Shown piece by piece: positions 10,015 to 25,336 of a DNA stretch of 64,000 bases. Under the pieces are notes generated by a model. That model made no database searches, was not told the origin of the DNA, and worked only from the letters and a program-made list of their open reading frames with translations. Each line of letters begins with the position of its first letter. Position 1 is the first letter of the stretch. The DNA is from Marchantia polymorpha subsp. ruderalis. Taxonomy: Eukaryota; Streptophyta; Marchantiopsida; Marchantiales; Marchantiaceae. A program made the translations under genes and the position numbers. The DNA lies in contig AP031353.1 in the NCBI GenBank assembly GCA_037833965.1, forward strand, positions 27,220,501 to 27,284,500. The letters are read 5' to 3'.

Positions 10015-13000
10015 TTCGTTTAGGTTCTATAGGTTACTTTCGTGGTGAGGTGGAATCAGATGGAAAAGTGGGTGTGGGCTACGAATATATTGGTTTTGAG
10101 TTCCAAATGGAAAATGCGTTGAACGCAGTCAGTGATCCTCTTTTCATTTATAGGGGAAAAAACGGTCGCTTGAAGTCATCTACTTATATCGACAAATTCC
10201 AAAGAAGCCAAACATGAAGCGGTTATTCCTCTAGGTTCAGCACATGTCGATCTAGTAGCGGTCTTTCCTATAAAACGCTTGATTATCGGGATAAGACTCT
10301 TCTTCGTCTGCATAAAGGTTTGTAGTTTCAGAAGAACCACATCCTCTTATTATATGCTCCTCCCTACTACTGAAGTCATCATCTGATCACACTGTACTTA
10401 GAACCCCTAAAGTCATTTGAGAACTGAAAGATGGAATAAGTTTCACCCATCCAATCTTAAATGATGGAAGACAAAGACTAGAATCTCTATTTCCTGAGTG
10501 TGTTATTCATCAGAATGAAGGGTAGGTCTGCATCATGAGCTTGATGAATTGTACAAGAAACGCAACGTTCTTTGCACAAGAGGATTCCATAATCACTTTT
10601 TACCGCTGCTTTTGCGACAACATGCACCATGGAGATCGTTCTTGCACCTAGAGTCTTTTGTTGCCACTATAGGACCGATTCTGCACTTATCTTGTGGGCA
10701 ACGCGAGTGCTTTTCATCCAGAGTTGTTGGTTTTAACTTTCTGCATCTGGACAAAAAAATTGGTCATCTTCACTGACAACAGAGTCATATCGACCTGGAC
10801 TGACTTTTCAGCTCTCTCGAGCGTTACACTATGTTCTCGGCTCCTGATTGGTGGGAACTATTCAGATCTGCAAGAACCTGTGTTGGTCAAAAAGGTCTCT
10901 CAGAGAATATAAAGTATGAGACGTTTCTTGTCCACGTATTACAAATTCAAGCGTATTGAGCTACGAGTAGTTGGGATATGGATGCTCTTATGATGAGGAG
11001 TTTTACTGCCAATTACCAAACTTTTTGTCTGAAGATGTAAGAAGAAAGTTGCTTGCGGCAAAAAAAGTTTTCGTCTTCAGTTTGGTACGCAGTTATATTT
11101 CCTGTCTACATGTTAGATGACACGGGACGTTATTGATCCTCTTCTAGTGGAATCTCGATGTTCCAGTTACTAAACATACCGGTGGCTGCAGAATTAGCGT
11201 AGTTCAAGAACTAGAGAAATGTAATCTCATTATCTATAATATATTATAGAATTTCATAATATGCTATTCTTGAAGTAGAGGTAAAGAAACATTATTGGCA
11301 CTAAAGTCATCATCAGAGCAATACTTAGGTGGCTAATAGGGAGAGGTAAAGCTTTGATAGTGGATAAGAATTCTTTCTCTTAAAATTTACCTGATGTTTT
11401 GAGTTTATTTAATCAAAAGAACAAGAAATTGAGATTCATACAAAGTAAGGGTTGAAATATCTACTATACATTTTTATACTGTAATGAATACATTCTGATC
11501 TTTATCTCAATTTGTATTAAATGTCTATATATCATATTGGAAGAAATAAAATTGGAATAATATTTTCGAAGAGAAATGTTGAAACTAAGATGGAAGAGCC
11601 AGAAATATAATCATAAATTAGTCTCGATATTTAATGATTTTTTATATATTATCAATGAGTTTTGCTTGGGTACTGCGTCCAATGAAGTCTCCTCCGGTTC
11701 TGTGTAGAGAATCTTTTGGTTTCATGAAATCCTTTGAAGATACCAAAAGTGTTGGTACGGAAAAGCTCATTGGATGGGTGAATCTAAATTGGATGTCAGA
11801 CAGTTACTTTTAATAGAAAATCATGTAATTATATTTTATCAAAAGATAATAAATCAAATATTATGATGTTTATCTGCATGCACGTATATTTATACTCGAA
11901 ATGATATCTAGTTTTTTTTAATTGAATCTTTTTTTAACAATAAATTTTTTCAGATATATACCTATTGAATATATACTTGAAAAATAGATTTAATGATATA
12001 AATAGAAGCAAAATTATATTCTTCGCTGGTCTCACTAGGATTTTAAAACCTATGAATGTTGTGGGAGGCAGCCAAGAACAAGAAATGAGCCAAAGGTAAA
12101 ATATAGGCTGCGCACCCCAGGGTATCTCTCTCTTCAGCAGCGTAAAAAGAGCAATGCTAACCGAATCTAGTCTCAATATCAAATGACAACGCAGACTTCA
12201 AAACAACATGAATCCCCCGGCTGTATGCAGAAAAGAGTACAATTATTATGCAGATGGGCAGTAATCCTGCGTGTGACTTCGTTTTGAGAGGTTTTTCTTG
12301 GCCACTTTTAAGTGAATTTTAACTTCCGTCTCAAAAACAATAACGTTTGTAGAAAACGTAATATTTACACCACCACTAGGATCTGGCGTCAGTTTGGAAA
12401 CGGAACATTATTAGAAACTTTTCCCCTATATTTTAGTTCGGTTGAGTCAAAACCCACCTATGGCATTTAAACAAGTGTACTCTTCATTTTATTGATGTTC
12501 CCGTCGTCACTCGTGATGAGGTTAAGTGACGATCCTAATCTCAACATGTTTCCTGCAGAAGTATCATTAACGTATGCAATGCGTGACGAAAACTATGATA
12601 ATCAGCTCAACAATATTCTGCACACAAGTTTGACTACCTTCCATACCTAGGTGTTATCAAAGCCCGTGGATGTATAGCCTGCAGAGTCGAGAGGTTGCCC
12701 TCATTGTATTCTTTATGAATATTCGATCGTCATATAACACTCAGGATAACCTCAACGCTTGCCCCAAACACACAACAAGAGCCGGTTGATATTTGATATC
12801 TTTGTAGTTTAGGGTATTTTATTGTAGTGATCATAGCACTTAAAATCTCTTATGACTGTCTTGCCTAAATCCTTCGATTTTACTCGGGGCATGTGAATAT
12901 CATGCCAAAATCCATTTTGGAAACCAAATATTAGATTGCCCATCGATAATTTAATAATTACACCACCTACTAAAGCCATATGAAATCTAACCAGAGATGG

Positions 13001-13027
13001 TTAATTCTACTTCAAGATACGAAAAAA

Positions 13028-13068
<41 letters not shown>

Positions 13069-14300
13069 TAGAATTAGATAGAATCCTTTGAAAATGGGAA
13101 GGAAACTTGGTGTTTATTATCAGGTTTATCAAAGTGAACCTTGTCACGTTTGAATCCTTTTACATCTACAACATAGCTTTCTCAATGGGCAATTAAGCAT
13201 ATTCCCTCAAGCACTTATGCCTAGTCAGTAAGAGTATCTGCGCACGCTGCATTAGTCAATGCAAAAATTGGAGATCTGCTGAAACAGTCACTTCTTTCTG
13301 TTGCACTTGTAAAGAACCAACTACCCAAACACGAGCCTATTACGTGAGAAGAACATGAGCGGAGGATGGAGTAGTACTTCTTATTTTGTAGCTCGTCTCT
13401 ATGTCCCAGACTAGCTATAGATGTGCGTTTGTTTCCGAGATTTCATAGTTGTGGCTTGATAGCGTTGCTCTTTAGTTACATATTGGAAGTACTATTTTGA
13501 TCATCTTTTTTTCTACACTTATCGGTATATTTTGAGCAGGCAACTTTGTTTAACTGAACATAAGATTCTGCAATACTATATTTCATCAACGATCAGCTTC
13601 AAGTTTCCGTTCGACCTCTTGATAGATTTCTTTTCAAATAATACTATTCAAATTTGGAAAAAAGCCTAGGGACTCTTCAAAATAACTGAAATCACTTGCC
13701 AAAGTAAACAAAAAGCTATTTCGAGGCGAAGATTACTGGAACATAACTCAGCTCAAGAGCATTACTATTATTGAAGAAAGGAAATTCAGACTCGAATGCA
13801 AAGCGTAAGCGTAAGTGGAGAGTCCGGTTATCTCGTGAAAGGAAGTACATTGTATTGCTTCGCAACGGGATATCTCACACTAAATGATTTCCGCTCTTTC
13901 GGGACGAAAGACGGTACTTTGACTGGAAACGCATTGTTTTACTTAAACTGAGTGGAGAATTTATAAGGACGTCGAGGGGATCGGAGACCGACAGATTTAC
14001 AGTACCGTAGTAGATGCCAATGATGAGCCCATGGGAGCACCTGGGCGCGATCGTTTCCAACTTCCACTTTAGTATGGTGCTCATTTCTCATCATAGGAGA
14101 TCTGATTTGTTACGAGGCTACGAATTGACACAAAGTAGATTATGGATAGGGGAGAGCTATTCACTCATTATGAACACAACTGGAGAGAGAATTGACGACT
14201 TCGTTAATTATCCAATTTGGGTAAAATACGATAGTATGGGCAGATTGCATGAAGAATTTTTTTAAGTCTTTAATGTCAGACAATCTTTCACTGTTTTAGA
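10015..14300. other. Low-copy DNA, no gene defined
   Basis: Mixed composition, balanced at 10.0-11.2 kb and 12.2-14.3 kb and AT-rich between. A few short open stretches (10549-10912 and 14014-14265 on the plus strand) look protein-like but show no family signature. A perfect AT palindrome lies at 11233-11250. Confidence 0.4.
13031..13060. repeat. (TA)15 microsatellite
   Basis: Fifteen uninterrupted TA units, followed by CACATATATA. A shorter (AT)10 tract lies at 15299-15318. Confidence 0.95.
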
Positions 14301-17100
14301 TATTACACGGAGCCAAAATTTGAGAACCAACGAAAAATTAGAAGAGATCTTAGATTCAACGATTAGTAATTGAGAAGGGATGATAGGGAATATAATTTTG
14401 CAGGTATGAGTAGTTTAGGTTGAAAAATCATGTTGAAGCAACTTTCTGTTTGTGAAGACTAAAATTTTCTTCTACTCATATGTCATCCTATGATGAGAAG
14501 TGTATATGGCAATGTCCAAGGAAAAAATGTGTCATCCATTATTTACTACATGAGGAGGAAAAACACAAGTAATATTGAAGATATGCATGATTGGATCACA
14601 CATTAGATGAACAGGATACTTGCAAAAAACAATTTACATCGTTCATTCCTTACACTTTCTTTTGCACTCCACGACAAATTACATCTTTAGATTTTGGCTA
14701 ATGGTGATAATAATGATTTTAGAATCTATTTTATTCTTCAACTTACAACTTGGATATACATAGTTCCAAATAGAAAATGTGTTGGACATTCAAATATGAG
14801 TATTAAATTGTAGAAATTCAAAAAATTAGTTAGGCTTGAGAAGAAATCTATATGAATCGTAGAAATTATCAATTGCATTGTGACACAAAAGTTATAATTT
14901 CATAGGTATGGTTAATATTATTAAGCACATTATTCTTTTTTATGAGTATTGCATGCATGTTGGACTTATAATATTTAATTAAGAGTTTTGAAATATGAGC
15001 TAGATTATACATAAAGTTTAGGCTATCTTGATTGTTCACTTTTTCTTAATCTCATCTATTCTGAGTATTCTAAAATTTTCATTATGAAGTTTTTTAATTT
15101 CAAAAACTACATTCAAACAAGTAAGTTAATGTTCTATAAATTAATATAGAAGATGAAATCACTTTCTAGAAAAAAATGCATTTCATGATTAACCATGTGA
15201 TAAATGCTAGATGAAAAAGTTTCTATAGACGAAAACACACAACCAATAATTTATTTTCATTGGAAAATTTTACCAAATAGAAGGTTTGTCTTGTGGCAAT
15301 ATATATATATATATATATGATTTAACATTTTATCCATATGAATTTAAATAAAAAATTGAAAGAACATATAATTAAATAATTTTGGAGTCAAATTACACTA
15401 AAACATAAAGATTTGTAATTGATAAAAAAAATTTGTATATAAATAGAAAATAGATCAGTTAAGATTATCTCATTAATGTATAAAAATTAAAATAAATAAA
15501 TATGTATTGTGCATAAAAAATGAAAGCAGATAAAAAGTTATCTTTTAATGTTATAAAATGTGATAGATTTTTGGAATGTATTTTGTAAAATCTTTGAAAA
15601 TTTCCTCAATTTTTAATTTTTTTATTATGGATAAAAAATATTTTTACAACCAATACAACCTACAAATCTTTCTTTTAGCTCAATTTTTAGTTATTGTAGA
15701 TATTAGATTGTGTGTATCAGTTTTTCAGTGTGAATGATATGTATCAAATAAGGCAATTTTTTGGATAGTTGTTTATTAAAATTTATTTGTCTGACATGAA
15801 CATCAATTTTTGAAGTGTTTTTTACTTATTTTATTGATTCTTATGAATTTATATGTTTTTAAAAGCTATCAATGATTTTTACCTTTAGACCTTTGTCAAC
15901 TTTTTTTTTAATACATAGATTTATTCAATATTTTGTATTCTGCAGCTCTCTTCTTTGTATGAATAAATGTTTGGAAAAATCTATTGCATCTTACAAACTC
16001 TGGAAGAAGTATCATAAATATTCTTGATGATATTATGTCAAAAAACCTTCATGTGTTTGATACAAATGGTTTAAGTGAATTGACTTATTATCATGCTTAA
16101 AAAGACTTGAAAATATTGTGGATAGTTGGGCTTTTTAATTACACCCATATTTCTTATTTGTGATTGTGGACAGATTCATCCTTGAAAAATAAGTGAGAGA
16201 GAGGTCTATGACTGATTTTAAGTTTATATATATATATAAAATAAACTTGATATTTTTTTTTTATGAAAACATGCAGATTGTAACATAAATCACATTCTAT
16301 TATATGATTTGTCATTCATAATCAAGTTATTAGCTTGTATTTGTCAATCGGATATTTCAAATGAAGATAACATTTATACCCAGATATGTAGATTTGGATA
16401 GTTACATTTTAATTTTTTTAAGAAAATATCAAGTTATAGTAGTGAAGGTGTTTTTGTGATGATTATCATTATATTTTGTTGGAATGTGTGATTATCCATG
16501 TTCATAATTGCATAAAAATAACATCATGAAAATATTATCAAATGTGTGGATAAAAAAATCACCTTGATATTAAAAAATACATGTAAATTAAAAATTAAAA
16601 ATTGAAAATTTGATGTATTTACAATAGAATGAGAGGGATATTATCACAAGAAATATCATGTTTATCATTCTTGTTCTCTTACTGAAATCATTATTTCGGA
16701 AAATTTGTGTTCATTATTTCATAAAACAATTACTATGTAATATTTATAAAACAATGATCATGATATTTGGAAGTTTAATAGAAAATTGTAATCACATAGA
16801 TAGATTGTGTACAAAATCACTAGTTATCTATAATTTTGATATAATGTTTTTCAATAAAATGTGCTGTCATTATGAAATAAAATGATCCAGATTTTTTGTA
16901 AAAATAGATAATTTTAGTCAAGTCGTTACGTCATAATTTATTTTTCTGATTTAAACTAGTTCAACAATTACAATTTTAAAAATTAAATTTATGTAACTTC
17001 CTGATGGAAAGAGGACTAGACAAGACGTTGTACGATAATAAATTTTTTTTGCTTGCTGGTGGGACATATCTTCTTATTCTAATAATTAAATTCCATTATG
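14300..17100. other. AT desert
   Basis: About 2.8 kb of very AT-rich sequence without sustained open frames. The best plus-strand frame (16658-16885) has the Ile/Phe/Asn bias expected of random AT-rich DNA. Confidence 0.6.
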
Positions 17101-20100
17101 CAAAATTAAATGTCATCGAAATTCCAAAACACCGACCGAAGAATCGACATTGCAGAGTTTGAGTACTTGCATGACTCGTAATGGACTTGCAGACCTATGG
17201 CCGCATGCATGACGGACCAGTAAGTTTGGATTCAGATCCGTTACGCTACGAAAGCATTGTACAAAAGTACAACCCTTTCGTAGTAATCTGGAATATGCGT
17301 ACGGCTCCGACACGTCGGTAGCTGATGGCTTACTTTTCATTGGAGGTTTCTGACATGTGTGGGGTCCACTATATCCTTTACGCGTGTGGTGTGTAGCAGA
17401 AGTCCAAAGTCACTCCAGTTCTCGTGGTTGGAAACTATGTATGACCTGGCACCAGATGAATCGCACGTTAGTTCAAGATCTGCTGCTGTACTTCGGCTGA
17501 TCGCATGTCTCCGTCTTGCGCGCCCGTACTCTCTTCAGAATCATGTGCTTTTCTTCGCCTCTTTGATCCTCGTTAATGTCCAAGGATACCTGACCTTCGA
17601 AACTGAACTCCCGGCCTAGATATTACCATAGGAGAAATTCGTATTTTACTTCCATCTACTGTATATATCATAAATAGAGCAATTCAGCGGCAAAGTGCTC
17701 CTGCTGTGCTGTGAGGTCACGCTTGCCAACAGCCGAAAACATGTCGGGCAGACTCTTCAGTATGACTAAGCAGTTCATCAAACTCAGGAGAGGTCTCACG
17801 TGCATGTATTTGAGCTGTGCTTACTCGGAGCCTGACTCTGTTGCGAGTTGCTACCCAGACACTAAAAATTCGCAACGAGCGCGACAGTCTAGGCCTCCGG
17901 TTGAGATGTAAGGGGCGACTAGCTCCCTGGTCGGTGCACACTTAATTTAGGCTGTTTGGGAGTAGTTAAACACTCACGGCTTATTCCCAGGTAAGGTCGA
18001 GCATGTCTTGATTTGCGAGGTATGACTACTCGGAATTTCAGTGTCAAATTTCAATTTCGAAATTCGTCATTTAAACAACTAATAACATTCTCACACATTT
18101 ATCGTGATATATGCACCCGATATGTTTAATTGGTTTGATTCGTTTTCTTCTAATTGACCTGGAAGGCATAAGTTTACCGATGAAGTGACTAAATTAAGAT
18201 GTGTCTTGAATGTCTTCATGAATCATAGTAGACCATTTGTGTGGATGGTAAAAATTTTGAGTATATAAAAGTACTACAAGTTGGAATTGCTGGAGTGCGA
18301 GATTTTGGAACTTTAGCCAGAGACTAGAACGGAACACACATGGAAATAATCAATTATGAAATGTTTGAATATTACATAATATTACTATATTATTTAAAAC
18401 TCGAAAATTTACATAATTTGATCACACGATATACTACAAAAACAAGTGTCAAATCAGATAGTAAATAACTCACGGCCTTATTTTGAGATAATTTATTTCA
18501 TTGAATAATTTATGAAATTCATATGTAAGCACCTTCAGATTAATTGCTATCATTAGAATCCCTAAAAAACGATGAAGATACAACTTAGTGGTGAGAGATA
18601 GTATGGGTGCAAGAGGTCTAAACGAATTTCTATAATATTCACACTGAATCTTCAAACACGTTTTCAGTTCATTGCTGACTATTCAGTGAAGTAAGAATAT
18701 GTGACAGGTTTCTCGCATCAAATTGTCAGGGCTCATGGAGGAGAGCCAGCATCAGTTTGTACATGTACAATGGCGGTAACTTTAAATGAAGACCAAATCA
18801 AGCCAATTATTGTCTACAACGATGTACAGCATAGCTTTCGGCGATGGTTCAAAGTATTTAACTGTACAAACTAAATTGCCGTGAGTACTCGGACAAATTT
18901 ACCTTGAGCGAGACAGATCTATCTGGCACTGGCGAAATGGCTAATGGTAAGTATTCGAGATAGCTCAGAGGAAGATGTCACCGGTATTTCCATGTAGGTC
19001 CGACCGTTCGAGTGCAGTCTGTATGGGATAGTCATCTGCTACGTAATAGCTACAGTACAGTAGATGTGGCCGCCCAGAAAATATCGGGCCGATTCGGGCC
19101 GTGAAATCAGATCAAGTGCATTATGCAGGACGTACAAGTTACGATTTTGAATGTAGTCCCGGAACGAAATGTTTGATACTGATTGGAGCAGTGTGTGAAG
19201 AGAGCGATCATCACGGAGTTGACGGGGATTTCTTTGTTCCTGTTCTTATATTCTTGGTTGATTGATGACAGTCAGTGTGCAGTTGGAGTTGTGTAAGACG
19301 AAGCAACGAATGCCGCAAGAATCTGTGGGTGCGTGCGTTGCGTCAAGACCTTGATTACAATTGTCAATGAGCTGCGCAATTCTGAAAAACACGATTTTCC
19401 CTTGATTGGAGAAGCCCAGGCCGTGAACGTACTCGCGTAGTCCCACCGCAGCTCGCTGCGATCGGTATCCCCAATGTTCATCTATCGAAAGACATGCCAT
19501 GCATATGAACATTGAAATCTACAAACATGTACTCTAAATTCAGTGGTCTCTCTGATGTGCCATACTTACGATGACGGGAGCGGGGCGGAGTTTCTCCAAG
19601 CACTCTCGACAGCCGACGGCCTTGAGGCGCGTGGGTTTACCGATCTTGGAGCAAACGTGGAGACAAGGATCATCTCGGCCTGCAAACAGCAAGAAGTATT
19701 TGAAGTCTTTAACTACCATTGCTATCTTAAGTATCTATCCCAAGGCCTTCTTGGTGCCATTGACGCGCTTTTTTACGTAAGGGAGAGAACGAGTCTGGAT
19801 TAGGACGATTCAGGAGAAAAATGCATGCATACTGTAACTCGCAGTTACTTTAGCTGAAATAGGATCCCCTTCCTCGTCGGGAGAGTTGTGCATGGATTGC
19901 GCAGGATCTGAAAATCTGTTTGTGGGAAGGAAAATGAAGCTCCACCGTTGGTCACGGGCAGGTCGCAGGAGACGATGAACTTTGGTGAGTGCAAGCCTTG
20001 CATTTCTCGTTATGTGATGCTGCTTTCAAACCTCTTTTGTTCTAAATTCAATTTGTTCCAAAGTGCTCGTAAGTATATTTATGGAATAGTTACAGCTGAG

Positions 20101-23100
20101 CTACTGTCCTCACATTGTTCAGTTTTGTGAGTCCGACTTCCACTATTTGCGTCATTTCTTATAACCAATCTGCCGAACTATGTGAAAATATGGTTTACCA
20201 TGACTGATGCAATTTCTCGAGAAAACGGCCAGAACTAAGAAAACAGCGGAAAAAGAGTCGATCTATCGGTTGTCTAAATAGTATCGTCGAATCTTTGATA
20301 AGTACTTAGACAGAAACTCGATGAACTGGACTCCGCACAAGATTCGAGTGACTGGCAGATGAAGAACACCGGTTTTCTAAACCGTGACTGTTGATACTCT
20401 TTGTATACTCATAGTTGTCTCAGAGCTTCTGTAAATCTAAACAGGCACAACTACTTCTTATTCCCGCAAATTGTTCTAACAGATTCGGCTTCGAATACAT
20501 CTCTGTTGTCGTGCGTTCATGTCACCAGGTCAGTGTTAGAAGACTTCCCTTTGCCCACATCAGCTGGAAGTACCCTCCTCAAATCCAAGCCTCGTCATCG
20601 TATCGGTTAGTTGGTATGAAGCTTAAAGTCCTATTCACATTTTTTTTCCGCAGCCGATCTTGAAGGCGAGAATAAAGATATCGAATAAAAACCCATCGGT
20701 ATAGACATTCAAGTACAAGCTCGTCAAAAGTTCTTGGCATTCTATTCACCTCCACGAATTTTCAAGTACAGCAGACCAGATTGTAGAGTTCAGTTTCCAA
20801 CATTGTTTTTTTCCCACACCATGCATGCCCAAAGATTGTAGATAATCTGAACGAGCCTCAGTTAACCGAGAGATCATCATGCGTGAATGTCCCGGGTCAC
20901 ATTAACGATGCGAGACTGCTGAAGCTTGCTAGAGTTGCCGTTGCGGCCTTCGAGTTTCATCTTCATTCGCTCTTCAGTATTTCTTAAATCTGCCTTGCAT
21001 GCATCGAATATGTTCGTGAAATTGTGCATGTCTAAAAATTATGGATAAGTATTTTACTTGTCTGGCGGTCAAATCTTATAAAGGACTCTTGCGAGATACT
21101 GACAGGTCATACTACTCTGTCTCAATAGCTGCTGTGGTAGGTAGATTGTGTTTCAGATCTGATCTTTATGGCGGTGATAGTTTTTCGTATCTGAGCTGAT
21201 ATTTTTCGTATCTGAATGACTGAGAGTGTGCCCAATGAAATGCAGACACACGCGCGTGATATTTAGAATTGGCCAGTAATTCCGAGGTAGTTGCTCTTTG
21301 CCGAAACAAGGAGATATTTTCCTCTGTGTCTTGTACATTAAAAAGTTTCTGCATCAATGACATGCAAGATAGAGTTTATCTGTGATCGACCCTTTCAGAA
21401 AGAAGTTGCGGATATCTTTCCAATCTTTCATTGGGTGTATACAGCTTCACGACAGAAGCAGATGAACGGCCGTATGTAATACCACAGATAGGAAGAACTC
21501 CATCATGGTGTTCAACACAAAGCTGGGGTACACGTAGGGCACAAAAGAGAATTACGGTAAGATATGTGACAAATGTACGCATGATCATGATATTTTTTTT
21601 ATTTAACACATAGGAGTGAGCTTGTTGACTCTTTACTAGATGTCTTAGATCCATCATGTCTCTAAAGGGTTTATTTTCATAGTCATTTACACTATTTCAT
21701 TGTGAACTTCGGTCATCCTGTTGGAAGATGCTCTTGAGGGTTGTCAAAGGTTGTGACTTAGACTTGCATACATCGATTACCGTTTTCTCTGTAAGCACTG
21801 CCCTTGAGACCAAATGATCGTCCTAGCTATCTACCTAGCCTAGAATTGTATCTTCTTGACTCATTCTATAGGAATCCCGGAGGCAACGCATTCACTTGAA
21901 TTATGCATTTGAGATATTTCTCTTGATGAAAAGACGAAATGTCTCCATCTGTAGTAGTGTAGGTCTGAGTCCAGAAGGTTTGATTTAGTCCTGAACTCTG
22001 GTGAAGGGCGTACGAGTGTAGACCTTTATAGCTAACACTACTGACGAGTTCTCTGTCAGGATTTAATACATGACAGTGTTTATCAACAAAAAAATTATCA
22101 TTTCAAAGTCGACTCTACACACCAATCACTACAAGGGCTAACAGTCTCTAACCAGATCCTGCACTTGCTTACACTCGAATTTTTCAGTATGCTCTTCTGC
22201 GCGCTTCAATAATTGATTGGTTCAAGGTTATTGGAGACTATATCAAGCTCAACGATACTTGCCTAGAATCTGATAAAAGTAACGTGAATATCATGGTTCT
22301 GCGGATATATGTGACCTCCATGATTCCTGTCGTCCAATCCTCCACTTTGCAAAAGAAGCATGTGGGACAGTTGGATCGAGGGAAACTTCAGGTCAAATTA
22401 TTGGACGTTTCAATATGCTCGATGATTTCCAGATCTTAAATTCAATGCAATACAGGAGGAGTACCAAAGTCTACCACATTGTCAAGAACCTTCACCAGAG
22501 GGATCTATGCATGACTTCTGCACATCTGGAGGTAAGTATGTATATCCTAGTACTGTTATGATGTGATGTACGTCTGCAAACAGCCCTCCCAGGCGTGAGA
22601 AATTCTCGGATATCTAAGAAATAGGGTTTGATATCATCGAACATGGTATGGTTGTACCGAGATTCTAGTGACCTTCCGGGCTTGCTATGTGAGAAATCTA
22701 TTGTTTTTGCTATCCATATCCTTAACTTATCTTCACTTTGTAAACTGCAACATTTATATCATGCAATAAGGCATATTGAATCTCACTGAAGGATTTCAAA
22801 AGAATCTAACTCAATTGATTTCATAGCGGTCGAAAATAAGGGTACAAAGATTATTTCCCTTTACGAACATATCATTTAGAATCAATCACATCGATACGAA
22901 AATCATTTTGAAAAGATTTAGACATTTTCTTGTCGATGATATGATTGTTAATTATTTTAGTATTGAAACCTAATTTTTCATGGCAGCCTTTGCTAGGGAC
23001 ATGATTTTGTTGACACATAGCATTGGTGAGTGTTATGCATAGTGAAACAATCACCTCACATCAATAACTTCAGATATTCATTTTTTAATAGATAAATTGA

Positions 23101-25300
23101 GAATTGCAGTTTTTGAAATATATATTTTTCATTTCATGTTGAGAATATTGGAGTCTAGCCCTTGGTTACCTGGTTGGTTCATTCTTGTGAGACTTGATGA
23201 AGTATTCGTGTACTTCTCCATATCAACTTCGCTACCTTTCCAGATTTATTTCTACTAACGAATTTTATTCGTTACTTACAAGGTTTCAGGGATGATAATT
23301 AGAAGCTGCTTTGCATATGTGAATTTCTGCCCTAATGAAATAGCTCTTTTGACGTCAACGTTTCTCCTTAATTTTTCTTTATACTATATCATCTGAACGT
23401 CAATACACTCGCCATTTATGAGAAAATCTAATACTTAAAAGCTCCACACTTTAAATTCGTTTCACTCGATGTTATCGATGCAGAAGAATAAATTTACTAT
23501 ATTGCTTCTATTTATGTACACTCATGCTTCTTTGGATGTGCTACCCATTTATGAACAAAGCCTCCAAAACGAACTTTTCATTAAGTGCTTGACCTAGTTC
23601 CAGATTCGTATAAATCATATTATGTTATATAGTTCTTTGGCACTTACGGATTCAATGTTCTTTACTGCAAAATTTGAGTAGACAAGCAGAGAGTATAAAC
23701 TGTGTGTTGAATTCAATGTGTTAACAACCTATTTCTAGTACATACTTAATACAGATACATGTGTGTCTTTCTCTCATGTATATCTTCTGAGTGATGTTTT
23801 AGTTCTATTGATGTCCATTCTTCCGAGTCTAGTGGTAAATTATGACATAGTCTACCTCTTAATAAAGTTTCCATACGTAGTAATCTAATTAGGTTCTGTT
23901 CTGATTTCAATGTCTTTTGCAGCAGAGATGCTGACAAAATGCATGCTTAACACAAGAGATACATGACTTTAATCCTTATCAAAGAACTGACTCTTTTTAC
24001 TTGTTTATAGAGGATCGGAGGTAAATCACAGTCAAACTAAAAGGAAGATATATTTATTTATTTAATAGATTCGTACATAAGTTTTAACATATTTTCTGTC
24101 ATTAAATTTTAATTGAAATTATAAAAAATGATTTTCCAGCAGCGTTACAATTTCAGTTTAGCATGTAGAAGTTTCATTAGATATATGTAAGTTTTCATCT
24201 ATCGAATATTAATCAAATCTATACCAACTAACTTTCGAGAACTCTATATTTTATTGGACGTGAAATGAACTCGTTGAGAGTTGACATTGATACACGTTTA
24301 CACCATATATCGATGCTGAGAATGTAAAGTAAATAAACTGAATTCACATAAAATTTTTTGAAGATCAAAACCTACATAAGGATATAATATAATTTAACAA
24401 TATTTTACTTTATTTTCGCAATGCTTCTTCATCCATCTTATTGTCGTTTAGAAAGTAATGATTACTTTCGTTAGTTTTTACTTTGAATCCATGAGTATAG
24501 TTCACACTTATAATGCAACAGTTCAAGAGTAACCTCGCTTCTTGCATTTATTGAAGAGCTCTAGAATTGTGATTGACTTGGTATGTTCAAAACCATGCTC
24601 TGAAACTTTTTTTTGTTGCAATTGTGGCTATTATTTGTGCTTACAAAGAGTTAGTCTTGAACAAGACGCTCATATTCATTTGAATTTTACATGCTTCTTT
24701 GAAGTCAGATCTCTAGGTGACGTTGGGTTATATTTCAAGTCATTTCTGTTCCGGATTGATATTCGGGTTTGCTATTATCGAGAATAAATTTATACTGCAT
24801 TTAGAGGAGAGAGTAGACGTTACAGTGAGTCTTTAGGACTTTGAATGTAGTCACCATTGATTTCATCATATTATTCATAGGATTTGGTTAAAAGTGCTCA
24901 TTTGAGACGCTATTTCTAAGTCGTGAACGTTTTATCAACGCAATCAAAGAATCCATACAGTTACCACTGCATGCAGGATTTTGTTTGTCTTCATGAGTTG
25001 ACCAAAGTTATTATCCAGTGTTCGTAAGTGGAAAGTGCACTGGGACTGCTATTGACACAAGGTGAGCATAATCATTGCTAGACATCATATTGCAGAAACT
25101 CATCACTGTATACAGGGCTAAGGAATCTTAGGTTCGGCCATGATTTATTGATATTTTAGTGTTTACGGCCGATATACAAGTAAGTGGACAACAACTGCTC
25201 ATATTTACAAAGCTTAAAACAGGTTGCTGTTAGACAAAATATTCTTTCTATCGAGGTTCACTTAAACTGAAATCCATCTCCCCAAGGCTTCGACTGAATA
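17100..25300. other. Low-copy DNA with scattered exon-like stretches
   Basis: Balanced in base composition except for about 22.7-24.9 kb. Several short open stretches are bordered by good splice signals. On the minus strand, a stretch ending in a GTAAGTAT donor near 19565 includes CSKIGKPTRLKAVGC, and another open stretch lies at 19246-19512. On the plus strand, one ends at the GTAAGTATG donor near 22532 and includes CQEPSPEGSMHDFC. Each is short and I could not chain them into one protein with a known domain. They may be exons of an unrecognised or decayed gene, or chance. Confidence 0.25.
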
Positions 25301-25336
25301 TAACTTTCTGCGGAACGAAATGTAGATAGTTTCTAG

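Noticed and set aside
13031-13060. (TA)15 as a possible scaffold or origin element
   Set aside because: A plain microsatellite, with nothing around it to support a function.
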